Part shown: one piece after another, positions 1 through 7,809 of the stretch
How the letters are laid out: every line of letters begins with the position of its first letter
Numbering within the stretch: the first letter of the stretch is position 1
Source: Radiobacillus kanasensis
GTDB lineage: Bacteria; Bacillota; Bacilli; Bacillales; Amphibacillaceae
Reading direction: 5' to 3'
Assembly: GCF_021049245.1 (NCBI RefSeq)
Contig: NZ_CP088020.1
Location: 2,920,001 to 2,984,000, forward strand
DNA length: 64,000 bases
The notes under the pieces: generated by a model
What the model was told of the DNA's origin: nothing
Database searches by the model: none
The model's input: the letters and a program-made list of their open reading frames with translations, nothing else
Made by a program: the position numbers and the translations under genes

Positions 1-461
1 CCGAGCATATCCATTTGCAATACCGCTTCTTCTGAATCCATTGGTTTTAAATTAAATCGTTTTGTACGAACGATTTCGATATCGTCGCTGTTTTCAGCTT
101 CTTCTATAGCCTTGTTTGCTTCTCTTTCCATTTGTGCAAATGCATACTTTGGAGCACCGTTTTGACGGAATTTTCGGTTCACTTTCGTTTTATATTTACG
201 AATTTGTCGCTCTAATTTATCTAATACAAGATCAATTGCTGCATATAAATCGGTGTGTCGTTCCTCCGCACGAAGCAATAAGTTCGTCATTGGAATCGTA
301 ACCTCGATTTGTTGTTCATCGTTATAGACTCGGATGTTTACGTTTACATCTGAAGTAGGAGGAGTTTCAAAGTAACGTTCCAGCTTACCAATCTTCTTTT
401 CCACGTATTCCTTAATAGGAGCAGTAACCTCTACGTTTTCACCACGAATGTTGTACTTCAT
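1..461 (-). CDS. hpf: Long-form ribosome hibernation promoting factor, 3' end cut by window edge
   Basis: The long form of HPF (YvyD in Bacillus) binds idle 30S subunits through its N-terminal domain and pairs ribosomes into 100S dimers through its C-terminal domain. I translated the minus strand from ATG at 461; it opens MKYNIRGENVEVT and keeps the basic RKYKTKVNRK stretch near residue 90. At the window edge the C-terminal domain has just begun (NLKPMDSEEAVLQM), so the gene continues left of base 1. A good GGAGG ribosome site lies just upstream. Its place beyond fliT and its sigma-B promoter match yvyD of B. subtilis. The gene is absent from length-filtered ORF calls only because it is truncated. 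Confidence 0.95.
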   Translation of the reverse strand, partial: MKYNIRGENVEVTAPIKEYVEKKIGKLERYFETPPTSDVNVNIRVYNDEQQIEVTIPMTNLLLRAEERHTDLYAAIDLVLDKLERQIRKYKTKVNRKFRQNGAPKYAFAQMEREANKAIEEAENSDDIEIVRTKRFNLKPMDSEEAVLQMDML

Positions 462-504
462 TAAAGTTGCCTCCTTTATGTCCTTATGTATTTATTATTC
501 TAGC

Positions 505-530
505 TTACCCGTCCAAATTCCTGCTTAAAC
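505..530 (-). promoter_or_regulatory. Sigma-B-type promoter of hpf
   Basis: On the minus strand GTTTAA is followed by a 14-base spacer and GGGTAA. Both hexamers and the spacing match the Bacillus general-stress sigma-B consensus. The site is about 45 bases upstream of the hpf start codon. B. subtilis yvyD is known to be sigma-B dependent, which supports the call; transcript start mapping is not available here. Confidence 0.75.
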
Positions 531-679
531 CATGATTTATTGAAAGTTTTTGTCTGAATTTATCAAGCAAAATTCACTGAATTGACAATTATGTAAGCGA
601 TTACGGATTCATCATTTACCAAACGAGGACATATGTTACTAAAAAGAACGGTCGAACGAATTCGTAGGAGGAATGAACC

Positions 680-961
680 ATGGCTGATGAAGAAAAACAA
701 GGTCCTCAACAAGTAAATCCAAAGGCAATTGCTGCACTTGTGTTAGGGATAACCTCAATTGTCATCCCTTATATTGGATTAATTTTAGGTATAATTGGGA
801 TTGTATTTTCTAATAAAGCGAACGCAGAGGTTGATAAGCTCAATCACTCTGGCAAAGGGCTAGCTGTAGCTGGGTTAGTTACGAGTGTGGTAGGGACGGT
901 TTTGTGGGCGTTTGTGTTGATTTTGGTGATTATTGGGTTTAGCTTGGTTGGTGGGCATTGA
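680..961 (+). CDS. Small DUF4190-type membrane protein
   Basis: This 93-residue protein has a short acidic and polar N-terminus, then two hydrophobic segments at about residues 18-42 and 62-90, separated by a short loop containing SNKANAE. That layout, with glycine- and isoleucine-rich helices, fits the DUF4190 family of small bacterial membrane proteins of unknown function. An AGGAGG ribosome site lies 7 bases before the ATG. It is transcribed alone on the plus strand, convergent with the fli operon. Its stop codon is only nine bases from the end of a dead IS element, so the insertion lies directly behind it. No function can be assigned from sequence. Confidence 0.7.
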   Translation: MADEEKQGPQQVNPKAIAALVLGITSIVIPYIGLILGIIGIVFSNKANAEVDKLNHSGKGLAVAGLVTSVVGTVLWAFVLILVIIGFSLVGGH

Positions 962-970
962 ACGTATGGA

Positions 971-1196
971 GAGGCTGTCCCAAAAGGTCATTATAATATG
1001 GACTTCTAAATCCAACGGTAAATATAGTTGGTCCATGTTATAATCGATAAAAGAAAGATGATTATTTTTCATAAGAAAATCACTCCTTTGGTTGGTTATT
1101 GGTGGTACTTTAATTATATCAAAGGTAGCGATTTTTTTATTTTCGTTTAAAAAAAGAAGAGGGTGTCACCAAAAGCTAGTCTTTTGGGACACCCTC
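971..1196 (-). mobile_element. Miniature, internally deleted IS1182-type element
   Basis: The outer ends form 16-base inverted repeats: GAGGCTGTCCCAAAAG at 971-986 and its near-perfect complement CTTTTGGGACACCCTC at 1181-1196 (one mismatch). Read on the minus strand, the element keeps a left end, a ribosome site AAAGGAG, an ATG and 24 codons resembling the N-terminus of IS1182-family transposases (YNMDQLYLPLDLEV). It then jumps directly to the right end. Nearly the whole transposase is missing, leaving about 226 bases. It could only move if a full-length relative supplied transposase. I saw no clear target-site duplication. Confidence 0.8.
1001..1072 (-). pseudogene. N-terminal remnant of an IS1182-family transposase
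   Basis: An ATG at 1072, preceded by AAAGGAGTGATTTTCTT, opens a frame whose first 24 residues include YNMDQLYLPLDLEV, which I recognise as the conserved start of IS1182-family transposases. After codon 24 the reading runs into the right terminal repeat of the element, so the DDE catalytic region is entirely absent. The remnant is not expected to encode a functional protein. The assignment rests on family recall and on the flanking inverted repeats. Confidence 0.7.
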
Positions 1197-1199
1197 TTC
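1156..1199 (-). terminator. Hairpin terminator at the end of the fli operon, formed by an IS end
   Basis: GAAGAGGGTGTC and CCAAAAG at 1156-1175 pair with CTTTTGG and GACACCCTCTTC at 1181-1199 around a 5-base loop, with one bulged A. On the minus strand a T-run follows the stem. It begins two bases after the stop codon of the upstream gene. The right arm is also the IS1182-type terminal repeat, so the insertion appears to supply the terminator of the flagellar operon. Confidence 0.75.
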
Positions 1200-1200
1200 G

Positions 1201-1584
1201 TCAGTGGATGATGAAAGGTTTCAAACATACCTGCATATCATATTTCCATGCTTCGAATGCGGGTATAACCTGGCTACCTATTATGCTTTTTTTCTCCTGG
1301 TTATCTGTACTATTAAACCAATCAGAAAGTTTTACAATAACATGTTTACAATTCTCCAATTCCCCTTGAATTGACGGTTCATCAACAAAAATAATTGCTA
1401 TTTGCTCGTGACAACTGTTTAGGTGAGCAAAGGCATTCAATAAGTCATTAAAAATATCGAATACTTGTGGAGGAGCATTCTCTTGAAGGTTTGAATATAA
1501 ATAGTCAAACCCTTCACTCATCACATGTAAAAGCTCTAAATATTCTTTAAGCATAACAAACTGAGAATCGTTCAATTGTGTCAT
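1201..1584 (-). CDS. Unknown protein at the distal end of the fliDST operon
   Basis: This 127-residue soluble protein is not one I recognise. It is acidic and predicted mostly helical, with no signal peptide, membrane segment or obvious catalytic motif; it ends MQVCLKPFIIH. It starts 8 bases after fliT and so is very probably co-transcribed with flaG-fliD-fliS-fliT. The stop is followed immediately by the hairpin at the end of the IS remnant, so the C-terminus may have been altered by that insertion. A role as another flagellar export chaperone or regulator is possible from position and helical composition only. Confidence 0.6.
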   Translation of the reverse strand: MTQLNDSQFVMLKEYLELLHVMSEGFDYLYSNLQENAPPQVFDIFNDLLNAFAHLNSCHEQIAIIFVDEPSIQGELENCKHVIVKLSDWFNSTDNQEKKSIIGSQVIPAFEAWKYDMQVCLKPFIIH

Positions 1585-1592
1585 GTTACCAC

Positions 1593-1946
1593 CTATTTTC
1601 TATGATCCATAAACATACCGTCATGGTTTGAGAGTTGTTTGTATGGATTCGTATATTTAGTATTAGATTTCTTTTTTTCCTTAAGAGTACTGATATCAGA
1701 TTTTACCTGATAAAAAATAGATTGTAATTTTGCTTCAATTTCTTTATCTATTTCAACCAATTTTTTCCCCATCTTACTTTCCTCATTCGTAAATGGTGGC
1801 TTGACATTTTGAATTATAACTTCCCGTTTATCTATTAACTCCGTTATAGTTCCAATAAGCCCTTCTCTTTGATCTCCATTAACAGACTTAGAGACAGCTT
1901 CATGCAAAGTTTTGGTCAGATCAAGTAGATGTTCCAACTGATTCAT
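1593..1946 (-). CDS. fliT: Flagellar export chaperone FliT-like
   Basis: The 117-residue protein is small and helical, with a charged middle (about residues 65-95) and no membrane segment. These traits, and its place directly after fliS, identify it as the FliT-type protein that in Bacillus helps export the filament cap FliD. Sequence conservation in this family is weak, so synteny carries most of the call. Its ATG overlaps the fliS stop by one base (TAATG), which implies translational coupling. The C-terminal tail (SNTKYTNPYKQLSNHD) is polar and probably disordered. Confidence 0.8.
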   Translation of the reverse strand: MNQLEHLLDLTKTLHEAVSKSVNGDQREGLIGTITELIDKREVIIQNVKPPFTNEESKMGKKLVEIDKEIEAKLQSIFYQVKSDISTLKEKKKSNTKYTNPYKQLSNHDGMFMDHRK

Positions 1947-2350
1947 TAGAAACTAACACCTTGCCCATATAACTTTTGACGATTGATTTTAATGACTTCC
2001 TTCCATGTGTCACGGAATTGTGTAACAAGTTCTTCCACCTCAACAAGAAGTGAAAGCTCATTCTTAATATTAGCTTCCATGAGCTGACGGTTAATAAAAT
2101 CATATAGTGGCATCATTTCTTTCGCGATTGGTGTATCTTGATCTAAGGTAATCATAAGTTCTTGGATAATTGCTTGTGCCCTTTGTATATTTGTATTCTT
2201 TAGTTCGTAATTTTCTTCTTCTATACCACTCTTTGCTTGTTTCATAAACTTTAAGCATCCGTTATACAGCATTAGGGTTAGTTCACCAGGTGATGCTGTA
2301 GTTACGGAATTGTTTTGGTATGCTTGGTATCGATTCTGCATAGCATGCAC
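1946..2350 (-). CDS. fliS: Flagellin-specific chaperone FliS
   Basis: FliS binds unfolded flagellin in the cytoplasm, stops early polymerisation and delivers it to the type III export gate. The 134-residue product has the family opening (QNRYQAYQNNSV) followed by the conserved segment TASPGELTLMLYNGCLKFM, and has the usual length. It lies between fliD (14-base gap) and fliT (one-base overlap) in a single minus-strand operon under the sigma-D promoter ahead of flaG. In B. subtilis FliS also joins the FliW-CsrA-flagellin feedback loop, all members of which are present here. Confidence 0.96.
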   Translation of the reverse strand: MHAMQNRYQAYQNNSVTTASPGELTLMLYNGCLKFMKQAKSGIEEENYELKNTNIQRAQAIIQELMITLDQDTPIAKEMMPLYDFINRQLMEANIKNELSLLVEVEELVTQFRDTWKEVIKINRQKLYGQGVSF

Positions 2351-2364
2351 TCCCTTTATTTCAA

Positions 2365-3954
2365 TTATCCAAACTGATTCATGAGATACATAGATTGCTG
2401 ATTCATTTGTTGAATGGCTTTTTCCATCTCTGTAAATTGGCGCCAGTATCGATTTTCGATTTGAACTAAACGATCTTCGAAAGAACTTATCCGATCATTC
2501 AAGTCATCCAATCTTTTACCAAATGTATAGTTTTGAAGGACAGAACCGCTTTTTCCTGCTCTTTCTTCGATTTTAGTCATCGTTGTCTCAATAGAATCTT
2601 CCAAACGATTAATAATTCCTCTTCCTGATCCATTAACATCGTTCGAAAAAATCTTATGGACAGATTCAGGATCTTCTTGTAACGCTTTACGGAGCTTGTC
2701 CTCCGATATGATTAGTTTTCCACCTTCTGTGTAGTCTGATGATGTTTCAATACCAATTTCAGATAAATGACTGTAGTTACCGGAATTGTTTATTTGGGAA
2801 TACCAGTTTTGACGCATATCAAAAACACCGGCGGATAAAATACTATCTCCTTTAAGGAGCCCACTTTTAGCTCGCTCCTCCCACAATTCTATCTCTTTAT
2901 CAGACATACCTTCCTTTTGCGCATCCGTTAATGGTTTGTAATCTCTATAACGATCTTCCTGCAAACTATCATTTACTTTCTCAAGCAACTTATTATATTG
3001 ATCTACAAATCCAACTATTTTTTCAACCGCTGCATCTACATCATTGTTAACCGTAATCGTTGCAGAGCTATTTGGAGTAGTGTCTGTAAAGTTAAAAGTA
3101 ACTCCGTTTAAAGTGTAAGAATTGTTTGTTGTTTCGACACTGTATCCATTATTATAGGTGAAAATTGCGTTTGTACCGCCTTGTTCAACTTTTTGCCACT
3201 CTTGCACTCCTGTGCTTTCGTTTAACACTTGTTCACCGTTTTTAATCTGTAAGACATCGGTTAAAAATGCTGAGTTTGTTTGACCATCAAAACCAATTTC
3301 TGCTCCTAAAAATTCTGTGGTTTTGTTGAAATCTCCGGTTTCCGTTCTTTCTAGAATTACTTTATCTTGTTCACTGTCGTAGAAGGCACGAACTCCTCCT
3401 CCAGATTCTTCATAGATCATATTTAGAACTTCATTTAACGTATTATCTCCCGTAAATGTAACGGTGTGATCCTGTCTTACACCGTCTTTATTATAGGTAT
3501 AAAAGTCAAAAGAATTTGTTCCATCCGCAATTGTACCATTTGCGAAAGTTTGATTTTTTAAAGCAGCGTCCGGATCGATTTTGGTAGTTCCTCCGGATAT
3601 TGCGGATTGACTATAGTTCATCGCTGCGGAAGCTAGCTGTTCAACTTTTATATTATAGGTTCCATTAGCTGAACTTGCTGTTGCAGTTGCCGTTACTGCA
3701 CTAGAATTTGTAGACGTTGTAGATTTGGAGTTATAGGTACTAGACAGTTTCATATTCAGGATTTTTTGATCTAAGTCATAAAGTGCTTTGTTCATATCAC
3801 GATATGCATCTCTTTGCCATGTCATCCATGTCTTATCCTGCATCATCTTATCTAGAGGCATTCGTTCTGCCCTCATGAGATCTTTCACTATTTTTTCTGT
3901 ATCCATACCTGAAGCTAGTCCAGTAATTCTATTCGTATTTATACTCTCTACCAT
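2365..3954 (-). CDS. fliD: Flagellar filament cap protein FliD (HAP2)
   Basis: FliD forms the cap at the filament tip under which exported flagellin folds. The 529-residue protein starts with the family signature ITGLASGMDT and an N-terminal helix rich in KMMQDK, has a Ser/Thr-rich surface-exposed middle, and ends in a long amphipathic coiled region (about residues 430-525, with FGKRLDDLNDRISSFEDR). The start is ATG 3954 with GAGGTG six bases upstream. It lies 12 bases after flaG and 14 bases before fliS. The middle region varies most between strains and gives no functional clue. Confidence 0.96.
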   Translation of the reverse strand: MVESINTNRITGLASGMDTEKIVKDLMRAERMPLDKMMQDKTWMTWQRDAYRDMNKALYDLDQKILNMKLSSTYNSKSTTSTNSSAVTATATASSANGTYNIKVEQLASAAMNYSQSAISGGTTKIDPDAALKNQTFANGTIADGTNSFDFYTYNKDGVRQDHTVTFTGDNTLNEVLNMIYEESGGGVRAFYDSEQDKVILERTETGDFNKTTEFLGAEIGFDGQTNSAFLTDVLQIKNGEQVLNESTGVQEWQKVEQGGTNAIFTYNNGYSVETTNNSYTLNGVTFNFTDTTPNSSATITVNNDVDAAVEKIVGFVDQYNKLLEKVNDSLQEDRYRDYKPLTDAQKEGMSDKEIELWEERAKSGLLKGDSILSAGVFDMRQNWYSQINNSGNYSHLSEIGIETSSDYTEGGKLIISEDKLRKALQEDPESVHKIFSNDVNGSGRGIINRLEDSIETTMTKIEERAGKSGSVLQNYTFGKRLDDLNDRISSFEDRLVQIENRYWRQFTEMEKAIQQMNQQSMYLMNQFG

Positions 3955-3966
3955 TTCATTTCACCT

Positions 3967-4341
3967 CTATACTGTTTCATCTACGATAAAACCCATTAGC
4001 TCTGCCATTGAAGCATATGCATCTAATAGCTTCTTAGCCGGTATTTCTTTAATAACTTCATTGGATTCTGGATTGACTATAGTAACATAGTATTCTTTCA
4101 GTTTTTCATGATATTCGAACTTAAGGGCTGTACGAGTAGGCTCTAGGAAATCATTCATACCTTTTATAACTGCTTTAAGTTGCTCTTCATCAATTTCCCT
4201 TTTGACATGTGCTACAGTTTCAACATTTTCATGAGTGTTTTTAGATAAGTCTATCTTTAAGGAAGATTCACTCTCATGCAAATTATTAATTTTGGACTTT
4301 TGAATAAATTGAGAATTTGAAACTATTTCTCCAATCTTCAT
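3967..4341 (-). CDS. flaG: FlaG-like flagellar protein (YvyC)
   Basis: The 124-residue protein has the FlaG C-terminal domain (about residues 55-124): a segment like LKFEYHEKLKEYYVTIV, then EVIKEIPAKKLLD and a short terminal helix. FlaG affects filament length or FliD stability, but its exact role is unsettled. I place the start at ATG 4341; the in-frame GTG at 4353 sits on top of the AGGAA ribosome site. It is the first gene of the flaG-fliD-fliS-fliT operon and follows a sigma-D-type promoter. Confidence 0.88.
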   Translation of the reverse strand: MKIGEIVSNSQFIQKSKINNLHESESSLKIDLSKNTHENVETVAHVKREIDEEQLKAVIKGMNDFLEPTRTALKFEYHEKLKEYYVTIVNPESNEVIKEIPAKKLLDAYASMAELMGFIVDETV

Positions 4342-4376
4342 ACAATAACCCACTTCCTAGGATACGCTTTATTGTT

Positions 4377-4403
4377 ATATCGGATTTTCTTTTGAGAAGT
4401 TAA
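4377..4403 (-). promoter_or_regulatory. Sigma-D-type promoter of flaG-fliDST
   Basis: On the minus strand TTAA (consensus TAAA) is followed by exactly 15 bases and TCCGATAT (consensus GCCGATAT). It lies about 36 bases upstream of the flaG start. Sigma-D drives the homologous yvyC-fliD operon in B. subtilis. Confidence 0.75.
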
Positions 4404-4432
4404 GGTTTTATGCAATAAAAACTAAATAATTA

Positions 4433-6241
4433 CTATTTATTTAAAGTGGTATTTAAGAATTTTTCTAACTCCACTATTACCAAATCCGAAATATCTTTCG
4501 AATAAGTAAATAACTTTTTCTGAATTTCAACTGTTTTTAAGAAATTTTCCTTTGAGAATTCATATGTTAATTTATTGAATTCAAAAGAAGCTATTGAAAT
4601 ATGGGTTTGTAAAAAAATACTTAAAAAACCACACGAATCCAACGCTTTTTTATATTTCAAATCAAAATCTGTAAGAATTTGAAACGATTTTTTATCAAAT
4701 GATTGCTTTTTAACTTGTCCGTCCATAGATTGAAGCATAGAGTTCAACAAATATTTAAATTCTTGAACTATTCTTACTTCCGTTTTTATTAAATCGCCTA
4801 TTTCATTTAGATTATTATGAATTGGATGATAATTATCTTGTAAAAATTTATATAGAGGGGGACACGTTTTAGTTGCATATTGTTTTATTGCTGCCTTAAA
4901 CGGCAATTGTTCACAATGATTAATCTTCGCTCCACCTTCTGTAGAATTAATAACTTTCTGCCTAGTCCTGTAAAACTCCTCTTCAAACCACATCGTAAAA
5001 TTCTTCCATATACGACTTGTCTTTACCTCTTCACCAAAGTATCCCTCAACATACATATCGTCTTCATTCTTTTTGTCCGGTTCAATATTGTCATAAACCG
5101 TTCCTTTCGAATGACTATTACCATCCTCACCATATGCTAAATCTTGACCTATAAAGATTATTGGATCACACCCAATATACCTGGCAAAAGAAAATGCCAA
5201 ATGTGCAACTGATGTTCCCATAGGAATAAAGTCATTTCGATTGGATATAAGATGGTTCATCCATTCATTGACTTTCTCATTATATTTTAATGGTAACAAA
5301 AGTCTATCGTTCTTAAATTTTTTTATTATACTAGGATGGACTACTGGTGGACCAACAAAAATTGTTTCATCAGGGATATCAACGTCTTTAAAAAAGTAAT
5401 CATAGACGATTTTCCCTCTCTCTACTGCAAAAACAGCATCAGGGATAATGCCTTCTTTCAATAGTTTTTTAAACACCGTATCTACAGAGAAAATCAGCAC
5501 ACTTTCACGATTCAATGTTTTAAGATATTTTAAATTTTTTTGCAATGAAGGACCAGCAGATACAATGATGGCTGGAATTCCTTCATAAGAGTTTTGAAAT
5601 CTTTTGATAGAAGTTGTTTGAGTCAAACTTTTTAAATTCAATAAATTTTGAAGTAAACCAATCATTGTATCTTCAGTGGAGTTCCCTATCATAAATAAGT
5701 TAACTCTAACTTTCTCTATAATTTGTTTTTGCAAATTTAGTACTTCTTTTCTTTCAAATGTCTGAATATATTTATTAATAAAAAATTGAATATTTGATAT
5801 TTTTGTTATTAAACCCTTTTTTAATAGAAGCTCGCTTATAAATTCTGGTGTTACATCATAATCAGTTACTAGTAAATAAAAATTATCCTTAGCAAATAAA
5901 TCTTCAAAATTATAATTCTGGATCATACCGAAAAACACTTCGGAATTAGGTTCAATTACTACAATAGAGGAGCCTGAGGGAGCATTATTATAGATTTCTT
6001 CTATCGCGCGGATATCTTGCATACCGATAATAAAATATATCCCTCGGTGTTTAAAATTCACATCTAAATTTTGAGGAACGGAGTTTTTTGATTCGATAAC
6101 TGAATCGGAACCTGAAGAAATAATTGTTAAATCATTAATTTTGTCTACTATATACTGCTGATTTTCTGATTTAATAGGGGAAATAATATGATTAGGGTTT
6201 TTCTCTAATGCATTTAAATTTTGTTCTAGATATGGATTCAT
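4433..6241 (-). CDS. Motility-associated factor (Maf) glycosyltransferase, probable flagellin glycosylation
   Basis: The 602-residue protein belongs to the MAF_flag10 / DUF115 family (6-hydroxymethylpterin pyrophosphokinase MptE-like fold). The core lies at about residues 200-400, with IVSAGPSLQKN and, near residue 370, IFIGQDLAYGEDG. Family members transfer nonulosonic (sialic-acid-like) sugars onto flagellin. It sits directly behind hag and ahead of flaG, fitting flagellin as its target. By eye it is clearly more AT-rich than the flagellar genes around it, suggesting separate acquisition. No sugar-nucleotide biosynthesis genes are in the window, so the donor sugar is unknown. Confidence 0.85.
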   Translation of the reverse strand: MNPYLEQNLNALEKNPNHIISPIKSENQQYIVDKINDLTIISSGSDSVIESKNSVPQNLDVNFKHRGIYFIIGMQDIRAIEEIYNNAPSGSSIVVIEPNSEVFFGMIQNYNFEDLFAKDNFYLLVTDYDVTPEFISELLLKKGLITKISNIQFFINKYIQTFERKEVLNLQKQIIEKVRVNLFMIGNSTEDTMIGLLQNLLNLKSLTQTTSIKRFQNSYEGIPAIIVSAGPSLQKNLKYLKTLNRESVLIFSVDTVFKKLLKEGIIPDAVFAVERGKIVYDYFFKDVDIPDETIFVGPPVVHPSIIKKFKNDRLLLPLKYNEKVNEWMNHLISNRNDFIPMGTSVAHLAFSFARYIGCDPIIFIGQDLAYGEDGNSHSKGTVYDNIEPDKKNEDDMYVEGYFGEEVKTSRIWKNFTMWFEEEFYRTRQKVINSTEGGAKINHCEQLPFKAAIKQYATKTCPPLYKFLQDNYHPIHNNLNEIGDLIKTEVRIVQEFKYLLNSMLQSMDGQVKKQSFDKKSFQILTDFDLKYKKALDSCGFLSIFLQTHISIASFEFNKLTYEFSKENFLKTVEIQKKLFTYSKDISDLVIVELEKFLNTTLNK

Positions 6242-6260
6242 CTGTTACTTCTCCTTATGA

Positions 6261-6291
6261 AATAAACCCTGCAATAGATGCAGGGTTTATT
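6261..6291 (-). terminator. Terminator of hag
   Basis: AATAAACCCTGCA and TGCAGGGTTTATT form a perfect 13-base stem with a 5-base loop, 12 bases after the hag stop codon and just before the Maf gene. The stem ends in A/T on both sides, so it may work on either strand. It should limit, but not abolish, read-through into the Maf gene, for which I see no clear promoter of its own. Confidence 0.8.
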
Positions 6292-6303
6292 TTACTATTT
6301 TAA

Positions 6304-7452
6304 TTATCTTAGAAGTTGTAGGACACCCTGAGGCTGTTGGTTAGCTTGTGCCAACATAGCTTGAGCTGCTTGTGCAAGAATTGAATTTTTAGTTTGATTC
6401 ATCATTTCCTTAGCCATGTCTACATCTCTTATTCTAGATTCAGATGCAGTCAAATTCTCAGCGGATGTACCTAAATTGTTAATAGTATGCTCTAAGCGAT
6501 TCTGGAATGATCCAAGCTTTGAGCGCTCGGTAGAAACTTCACGAAGTGCAGATTCGATAGCAGTAATCGAAGCTTCTGCAGCTCCTTGACTATCCACCTT
6601 AATTCCACTAACTTGAAGTGCAGACGCACTCATATCACGAATATCCACACCCATAGTTTGAGCAGTGTTTGAACCAATCTGTAAAGATAGTGAATTATCA
6701 TCTGCTAAAGTTACATCATCTTTTATTTTCACACCGGCAGAATCTCCTGTTTCAGTACCAGCAGCTAAATTAATTTTCACTCCATCTAAAGTAAAAGATC
6801 CTCCAGCTGATGCTGTTATACTTACAGAAGTTACCGCAGTATTTACTGCTCCAGTAGAGTCAGTAACTGTTACATTATAGGTTCCAGCAGTTGTAGTTTC
6901 CGAACCAATCTCAATATAATATGCTCCACTTCCAGTAACACCAGTATTTGTTACTGTAGAAGCAGCTACACTAAACTTATCACTGCTTTGTGATAAAATC
7001 TCAGCAGTTGCATCTGTTGTGCCTGCTTTAGAAGCATTTCCATCAAGTAAACGTTGTGTGTTAAATTCAGTTGTATTAGCAATTCTATCGATTTCTGAGC
7101 CTAATTGATCAATTTCTTTTTGAATTTCCGCACGATCACTATTTGTGTTCGTATCGTTTGAGGATTGAACAGCAAGTTCACGCATACGTTGAAGAATAGA
7201 ATGTGTTTCGTTAAGTGCACCCTCAGCAGTTTGAATTAAAGAGATACCATCTTGAGCATTACGTTCTGCTTGTTCTAATCCGCGGATTTGACCACGCATT
7301 TTTTCAGAGATTGCTAGACCAGCTGCATCGTCCCCAGCACGGTTAATACGTAATCCGGAAGACAGCTTCTCCATTGATTTTGATTGAGCATTAGTAGCAC
7401 TGTTTAATTGGCGGTACGTGTTAAGTGCCGCGATGTTGTGATTGATTCTCAT
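6304..7452 (-). CDS. hag: Flagellin
   Basis: This is the major filament protein. The conserved N-terminal D0/D1 region begins MRINHNIAALNTYRQ and contains KLSSGLRINRAGDDAAGLAI; the C-terminal D0 ends NQQPQGVLQLLR. Between about residues 175 and 310 is a variable Thr/Ser/Ala-rich insert, so the protein (382 residues) is longer than B. subtilis Hag. I chose ATG 7452 with AAGGAGG upstream; a longer frame upstream lacks flagellin sequence and runs through the leader. Expression appears controlled by a sigma-D promoter and by CsrA sites in the leader. The exposed Ser/Thr residues are candidate sites for the adjacent Maf enzyme (inference). Confidence 0.97.
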   Translation of the reverse strand: MRINHNIAALNTYRQLNSATNAQSKSMEKLSSGLRINRAGDDAAGLAISEKMRGQIRGLEQAERNAQDGISLIQTAEGALNETHSILQRMRELAVQSSNDTNTNSDRAEIQKEIDQLGSEIDRIANTTEFNTQRLLDGNASKAGTTDATAEILSQSSDKFSVAASTVTNTGVTGSGAYYIEIGSETTTAGTYNVTVTDSTGAVNTAVTSVSITASAGGSFTLDGVKINLAAGTETGDSAGVKIKDDVTLADDNSLSLQIGSNTAQTMGVDIRDMSASALQVSGIKVDSQGAAEASITAIESALREVSTERSKLGSFQNRLEHTINNLGTSAENLTASESRIRDVDMAKEMMNQTKNSILAQAAQAMLAQANQQPQGVLQLLR

Positions 7453-7460
7453 TATAAATT

Positions 7461-7496
7461 TCCTCCTTGAGTTTTCGTTTTCCCACTTCCTTGTGG
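7461..7496 (-). promoter_or_regulatory. CsrA-binding sites in the hag leader
   Basis: On the minus strand CCAC-AAGGAA-GTGG (7483-7496) is a short stem that presents GGA in its loop, the classic CsrA target. A second GGA-containing site is the hag ribosome site AAGGAGG at 7461-7467. B. subtilis hag has the same pair of sites, where CsrA blocks translation until FliW sequesters it. Confidence 0.8.
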
Positions 7497-7552
7497 TTGT
7501 CGCTAGGTGAACTAAAGCGGCCGTCTCTAGTATCACTTTGCTTACATTATTA

Positions 7553-7579
7553 TTATCGGAGCAAACAGAGAGATGTTTA
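7553..7579 (-). promoter_or_regulatory. Sigma-D promoter of hag
   Basis: TAAA (7576-7579) is followed by exactly 15 bases and TCCGATAA (consensus GCCGATAT). The -35 element overlaps the csrA stop codon. The implied leader of about 95 bases contains the CsrA hairpin. Confidence 0.8.
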
Positions 7580-7807
7580 ACCTTTTTTAAGATTATTTTT
7601 TAATAAATTTATTAAATCAGTAGAAGCATCGGCAGCTACACTATTTTGTTCTTGTATATCTAGGTAGATTTCCATTCTGTGAATATCAACATGCTTTGGA
7701 GCTGATATTCCTAACTTTACTTGCTCACCATCAATTCCAACAACCTTAATTTCGATATCTTCACCAATCTTAATGGACTGATGTAGCTTTCTTGTAAGTA
7801 CTAGCAT
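7577..7807 (-). CDS. csrA: Translational regulator CsrA
   Basis: CsrA is a small dimeric RNA-binding protein that represses flagellin translation. The protein begins [18 protein letters not shown] and carries the [18 protein letters not shown] core (here [14 protein letters not shown]) with the conserved RNA-binding Arg. At 76 residues it has the family's usual length. I chose ATG 7807, which has AAAGGAGG at a good distance; a TTG two codons earlier lacks support. The start lies 2 bases after the fliW stop, so the two are translationally coupled. Its direct target, hag, follows about 120 bases downstream. Confidence 0.96.
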   Translation of the reverse strand: MLVLTRKLHQSIKIGEDIEIKVVGIDGEQVKLGISAPKHVDIHRMEIYLDIQEQNSVAADASTDLINLLKNNLKKG

Positions 7808-7809
7808 GC

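Noticed and set aside
875..1072. 65-codon minus-strand frame at the IS remnant
   Set aside because: Only the first 24 codons are transposase-like; the rest reads through the right IS end and antisense of the DUF4190 gene. Annotated as a pseudogene remnant instead.
3788..4090. 100-codon frame antisense to fliD and flaG
   Set aside because: Lies opposite strongly supported flagellar genes; no ribosome site or family signature.
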